DNA from: Hofstenia miamia
Lineage: Eukaryota; Xenacoelomorpha; Acoela
Length of the DNA: 64,000 nt
Direction of reading: 5' to 3'
Assembly: GCA_004352715.1 (NCBI GenBank)
Contig: SCFE01000048.1
Coordinates: forward strand, 1,095,777 to 1,159,776
Shown here: positions 58,631 through 64,000 of the stretch, piece by piece
Numbering within the stretch: the first letter of the stretch is position 1
How the letters are laid out: the number at the start of each line of letters is the position of its first letter
The notes under the pieces: generated by a model
Databases searched by the model: none
What the model was told of the DNA's origin: nothing
The model's input: the letters and a program-made list of their open reading frames with translations, nothing else
Made by a program: the position numbers and the translations under genes

Positions 58631-60756
58631 AACAATTGAAAATCTCTGTTATGCAAGTACGAATTTTAGTTAAAGCTTAAAACTGCGGCTCTATCTACAG
58701 CCGCAAAACTTTTTTCTAACTTCTTAGTACTGCGAATTGATGGACATAGCAAATCGATGAATCTTTACTATGAATAATATGTTGGCAGTAATCAATTCTA
58801 ATCAATTTCTTCTAATATTTAAGCAGATATGGTCTATTGCAAAGCTGGCCAGCAATACTCAGTGGAGCCAGTGCTAATGTGTCTCCGTGCGTACACAAAC
58901 CTCAAATACATATTTCCTAAAAAAAATTTTAACGCACAATTTGATTTATAATTAACAATTTGTTGGAATATTTTCCTCTGGAATAGTCTGCAGCTACACT
59001 TACATCCAATCACAACTAAATTATAATATTTAGGAAAAGGAAATTGAAAGCCTTGTCATTTAATTGTGATTGTGATAACAGCTAGTTTCTATCATTTGAC
59101 AATCTTAGCAATTCCTTAATTATTTTTTTTAAAAAACACAGCAGCCTTTACATAAATGGTAACTTTAAAATAAATCAATTAAACCATGCTATTGACTTAT
59201 CAGTGTAGCAAAAGCGTACATTCTAATAGACTTTCATGAGTGCCACATTTGATTATACACCTAACAATTGTAATGATCAGCTATGAACTCAACTGAAACC
59301 TAAGAAGAATTAGTAGTGTTGCTGTGTTACTTAAATGTGTCAAAAAATCGAATATTATTAGATAAAGAATTCAGAGATTTCAAACTGTTTGATACATGGG
59401 AAATGTGTCTAAAGTGAAAGAAAATCGTAATCTAAACTTCATCTAATTAATCACAATGGTTGATTAACCAAGTGCACTTTACTTATAGGTTTAACATTTA
59501 AGACTTCATCATTGGAAACTTCAAATAAGATTTATATTATTAACAAGTTTATTGTTTCAGAAAAAAAACTAGAGTAGTGTTAATAGTGGATATGGGGAAT
59601 GTGAATCCGAAATATTGCAAGGAAATCTTAAAACCTATTAATATTACAAGACAAAGAAAGCACATATTTTGAAGGGATTAGATTTTAAATTTCGTGACAT
59701 GATGTATTAATAGGCCGATTATTAATCATTAGGTTCAAGTTAGGCCATCAGTTGTTTGATTTATGCAAATTGAAACATGTGAGGCCTTTTCAAAATTTAG
59801 TATATTTCTGGAAGAAATTTTCTTGTAGAATTGTAAAACTTATTCTTTACTATGTAAAGTTTTTTGTAGAATTTTTTATGAAAACGGTGATTTTCAAGTC
59901 AATTCTTTACGTCAATTGTTGCCCGTTTAAAGTCAATATACTCATGCTGCAAATACAGTATGTTTATTTCATTTCTGCAGTCAATGGTGCTATAGTTTTA
60001 TTAGGAGGGGGAAACATTTTATTCTACGCAATCATCTTTTTGTAAAATAATTTGTTAGTTTTGAAAATGATTCGCCTTTGACTATGCTAATTTCGTCCGT
60101 TCCATCAATTTAATTGAGTTTTGAAAAGACTGACGCTGTCAAGGTAATATTCTAACTACTTAAATACCATTTGTACTTGAAAATTTAATAGGACACTAAT
60201 TCTTCTTCATACCAACAAATGATGAATAACCTCAATTTCTGAAAAGCAATGACAATGAATATAATGATTTTCGTATGGAATGTACGTCTATTTTTACATC
60301 TGCTCGATGAAATGAACGAAGTATGCAAAGAGTCACATTGGAAATCTTAATTTTTTATACACATGTAAAATGCATTTTTCGAAATTTAACTATCAAAATC
60401 ACTTTGAAGACGTAAAATTATTTATAGTGCATTTAGTGTAATTTAACCCCACTTTAATTGAACTTTCAATTGCATCACTTATTTCTATAATTATCTTCGT
60501 ATCAAGAGAGAAAACATCTTTTCTATGAATAGACATCAATAGAAAACTATTTTTGACTGAATGATAGTTCTGAAGTAATTTATAGAATACTTTTGTTAGT
60601 GCTTAATTATTGAGAACGCATGAAAACTGTTCAAGTTGTAGTTAGGAAAAAGAGATTTATATTTTCCGGTTTTGTATAATATACATTTATACTGAAAAAC
60701 GACATCTGAAGGCAAAACATTTTTTAAATTTCGCAGAAGTTTATAATTCTCAATAG

Positions 60757-60758
<2 letters not shown>
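58631..60758. other. AT-rich sequence, no gene recognised
   Basis: A 97-codon frame at 59752-60045 is rich in Phe/Lys/Ile with hydrophobic segments, typical of chance frames in AT-rich DNA; no family recognised. Confidence 0.4.

Positions 60759-60759
<1 letters not shown>

Positions 60760-60789
<30 letters not shown>
60760..60789. repeat. (TA)n microsatellite
   Basis: About 15 TA units. Confidence 0.95.
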
Positions 60790-60792
<3 letters not shown>

Positions 60793-62500
60793 GATGCTTG
60801 TGCATTTGCGTAGATGGATGTCTGACAATAATTGAAAGAGGAAACGACTATTCCATTTCTTTCATTTGACTGATTTAGTCAATTAATGCTTGCGCAGAAA
60901 CTTTGATTAAATTAAAACTTAACTATTAATTCATCATTGATTTACTAAAAGTTAGCTAGCCCTAATATAAATATTAGGGTTATGGCTAAAAATAATTTTT
61001 GTTAAAGCCGTGCACAAAGGAGGACAATTTATGTATAAATAACAGAAATTAGAGCTATTTTCAATGTTGTGTAAAAAATGTCCCTCAACTAATGACCTAA
61101 AAATAAACAAAATAGTGTTTATTCAAAAAATTTGAACACTTTTTTCGTTTTTCAACAACAGAAGGAAATTTATTTTGATTTATTTTAGAGATTAACTACT
61201 AAAACTACTAGTAAACCTTGTTAAAAAAAAAATTTGAAAAACAGTTAGTACTACATGCAAAAAATATCAAGAAAATTTAAAAATTAATTTTTGCTATGAA
61301 AATTAGATTCAAAAGTTCAAATTTTTTGAGTTTGCAAATAAACCCTCCATTAATTTTCCTGCACATTCAACATCTTGGTTGTCAATTAGTGACTGCTCAA
61401 CAACTCAGATGTGTATTCGAGGGGATACACAGGAGGGCTCCGCCCATTCTGTTAAAGTTGAGTGGGAACCCATTCCCCTTGTCAAAGTTATGTTACAGTA
61501 GGGGGTTGGGTTTTATTTGTTGAAAAATTTAGTTTTTTCATAAGCATTACATACAAACTCTCAAATATAGAGATTTTGGACATTCTGAAAATAGAAAATT
61601 CTATAGTAGGTACTACTTGGTATCAAAATAGACATATGGGTGTCATAGACGGGACACTATGACGTCATAGACGGAATGCGTGTGAATCATAGTAGTAAGA
61701 GACCAGGGCAAGGAGGCTCCAATGGGACACACTGCTGGAACACCTTACCTACAGCTATTTGCCATATGGAAATGAAATGATTCTATTGGACGCCATCTAG
61801 TGACGAAATATTTTTGACAAAACTAAGTTGAGCAAATTAATTTTTTAATTATGCAACACTGTGTATTAAGAAAAATTATTCATAGATGTAAAAGTCAATA
61901 CTTGGGTACAACATTTGTATAGACATATATTTCAACATGCATTAATATTAATCAAAGATATAGCATACAAAGTATAATTTGTGCTAAATGTAAAAGTGTA
62001 CATTACACAATGGCTCTGAGTGATTAAGTTCAGCATTGTGCAATCTTCAGGTTTCCATCTTCATTCTAAAATATGATGGCACTTCCACATTCTCCCTGGA
62101 GGTGCCAATCAGAAATGGATTAAGCCATTTATTTAATGTGCCTGGCTGAAACACATAATAAGTTAGTATTAAAATAAAAAGTATGCACTGGTAATCCATG
62201 AGAGTATGTTAAGGGATTGTAAACAGAGTAGTGCAATGTTCAGATTACATTTCAATTTCTTCCCAAATTGAGGTTGTCACAACAATGTTACCTAAATTAG
62301 GTAAAAGCACAAATAATGAAAATAAATACATATACATTTGGAGGCAGTTTATCTTGAAACAACAACCTCCATCAAAGTGTAAACAAGAAATGAAAAGCAT
62401 TTACACTAAAGAATCTTTAAATATAGCCATTTTAAGAATACTTTTTCACAAATAGAGGTGAAGGCACAATACAAAATTTATTTACAACAACACACTATAA
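60790..62500. other. Sequence with no recognised gene
   Basis: Contains TATGACGTCATA (about 61659-61670) and a GC-richer patch near 61410-61510. No coding feature supported. Confidence 0.4.
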
Positions 62501-62521
62501 GATCCAATTAAATGAGTTTGT

Positions 62522-62728
62522 CTAAATAACCATATGTAATAGTTTATAGGAAAAGGGATATACAAGTCTCTTTGGTCTGCTATTTAACAGGTGCATGCTG
62601 TTTTCATTGCTGTGGGATGATGAGAATCTTTTTTGGGGAGATCCAGTGTCCATATTCAGAGCAGATCTTTTCAAGTGAAGGGAGAAGTCAACTTCAGTAT
62701 ACAGTGGAGTTGTAATATCTAAAAACAT
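62522..62728 (-). other. Small unrecognised frame next to the polymerase remnant
   Basis: 68 codons, Ser-rich (KRFSSSHSNENS). It follows the polymerase's C-terminal remnant on the same strand, 40-60 bp away, so it may be the polymerase tail or another piece of the same element. No motif supports either. Confidence 0.25.
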
Positions 62729-62764
62729 GCATGAATATATAATACTATAATTAATAAGTCTACC

Positions 62765-64000
62765 TCTATGTCATAGTGTTAGAGATATTTTGTTTGTGGT
62801 CTGCATTGAAATGTTGTGATTGTGACTTCTAATGGGTGTCATTGGATGACAATTTCTTCTTTACCCAAAGTTGATTTGAAGAGATCAAAGTTCATCACCT
62901 ACTTGACAACCCCCTTAGTGCTTGCCTTCTCATTGCAGATGGTGTTTGAAACATATTGAACAAACTACATTTTCAACTTGAGTGTAACTACCTGATTAAT
63001 GACATCACAAGCAAGCTCGTCTTTATAATGGAAGCTCATATTATAATGGAATTTAAACATCTGGAGCTTAGAAAGGTCTAATATTGCTTGACCCACATAA
63101 TTCTGTTTGTTCCACATAATTTCTTTGTTTCTTGCAATAACCAGCGCTTGATCTTCATTGATTATATTGAATGATTTGAATTCTGGCTGCTTGATTAATT
63201 TTTCTGCAGCCTCCTGATCACCAACAAACTTTGCTTTACGTCAATTTCTTAGAGACTCCATATTCTTGCCAAATACCACATTGAATATGAGCTTATAAAA
63301 CATTTTTTTGAAATAATTTTTAGCTGCCTTGTGCTTTGATGTATTTAAGTCTATGTAGGGCATTAAAAATGGTGCCTGCTTAAATTGTAGTGCACTGTGG
63401 AACTTGGTGATCTTTATCCTTTGTTCTATGTAAAATTTTAACACCTCATAGTGCACCACCTACTTTTCTTTTCAGTAAAATGTTTGGACCAACTTTGCCA
63501 CTTTACTAGATTTCAATCCTAATAACTCTTTAATATTCTTCATGTAGAGTGACAACTGCTCATCTCCTACAACCATTTTATGCAGTGCAAGGGGGAAGTC
63601 AGAATGTTGTTCAAGTAAATTGCAGGGATATTCCAGGTCCACTTCCACTAAATAGCCCAAATCTCCATCCTGGGGTGTATTCAGAATTTCATTTATCAGT
63701 GCATCTGTCCACTGCAAATTTACAACAGGCAAATTCATTGTCATAGTAACCCCATACAAAGAATTCATATCCAAAAATGGCTTAAGTGGACTCCTTTTCT
63801 GGGTCATAGCCCTCTACCATGGGGTTGTTTGCCTTAAAGTAGTGTTCTGAGTAAATGCCTGACATCCTGCCTCAATGAATTCCAGTTGGTCAACACCTGA
63901 GAGATCATCCAGTGAAACATTTGTAAAATTTAGCATGGAATTCCAACTGAAATTGAATATCATAAAAAAAATTAGCTAGGTCAAGGTTATATGTTTGTTT
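62765..64000 (-). pseudogene. Polinton/Maverick-type protein-primed DNA polymerase B, partial
   Basis: Reads from beyond the right edge. Frame 63472-63807 has the motif A region DMNSLYG (63751-63771) and GYLVEVDLEYP; frame 63241-63459 has FMPYIDLN-like and motif B-like KLIFNVVFGKN (usually N-S-x-F-G, Val here for Ser), then ILDLSKLQMFKFHYN (about 63015-63060). These are in the order and spacing of DNA_pol_B_2 proteins of Polintons, which replicate such elements by protein priming. The YTDTDS-type motif C that should follow is not seen; the next recognisable piece (KASTKGVVK, then a RSHNHNIS-like C-terminal part near 62800-62835) is beyond its usual place. With stops and shifts, this copy is dead. 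Confidence 0.75.

Overview
The window is AT-rich nuclear DNA from an invertebrate animal. It shows one spliced animal gene locus with GT-AG introns, and most of the rest is decayed transposable elements, microsatellites and assembly gaps. The element mix (CR1/Jockey-like LINEs, hAT, piggyBac, Tc1/mariner, a Polinton/Maverick polymerase) and base composition would suit a hydrozoan such as Hydra or a tunicate, but nothing here fixes the species. No rRNA, tRNA, CRISPR array or prokaryotic operon was seen.

Layout. 1-1.5 kb: minus-strand hAT transposase remnant. 2.0-4.5 kb: minus-strand piggyBac element with one recognisable end. 4.6-6.1 kb: unrecognised broken coding stretches. 6.3-26.2 kb: the ACAD10/ACAD11-type locus on the plus strand, with exons for a HAD domain, an aminoglycoside-phosphotransferase-like (APH) kinase domain and an acyl-CoA dehydrogenase (ACAD). 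Its introns carry a 345-bp hAT MITE, a 1.6-kb long-TIR transposon and a dead mariner. 26.6-27.6 kb: LINE fragment. 28.7-38.4 kb: inverted-repeat arms around a gap, then a mosaic of overlapping minus-strand copies of one CR1-like LINE. 38.5-39.3 kb: dead Tc1-like transposase. 40.5-43.4 kb: a second type of reverse transcriptase with a C-terminal endonuclease-like motif. 43.7-45.0 kb: ZBED-type hAT remnant. 45.7-49.5 kb: a LINE interrupted by an antisense relative. 50.4-54.0 kb: a 1.3-kb direct repeat containing a hAT MITE. 54.1-55.4 kb: decayed transposase. 55.4-62.5 kb: mostly featureless AT-rich DNA. 62.7-64.0 kb: Polinton-type DNA polymerase B fragment running off the edge.

The point of most biological interest is the host gene. 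In vertebrate ACAD10/11 the kinase-like and dehydrogenase modules are one polypeptide, used in 4-hydroxy-acid catabolism (phosphorylation of the 4-hydroxyacyl-CoA, then ACAD chemistry). Here the kinase part ends in a stop codon (16373-16375) and the ACAD part has its own ATG (17650), 5 nt after an acceptor-like TTTAG. A GT 11 nt upstream of the A of that stop's first base region (16365) is in the correct phase to join both parts in frame. The locus can therefore be read as two adjacent genes, as a trans-spliced pair, or as one fusion made by a weak donor. The ACAD part ends in SKL, a canonical peroxisomal import signal.

Assembly quality limits interpretation. There are three 1000-N gaps, several smaller N runs, and six single-N joins (21194, 32303, 33989, 36755, 37262, 38171). 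Several of these are followed by near-identical sequence already present just before the join, so some apparent duplications, including a duplicated ACAD exon, are probably unmerged haplotypes.
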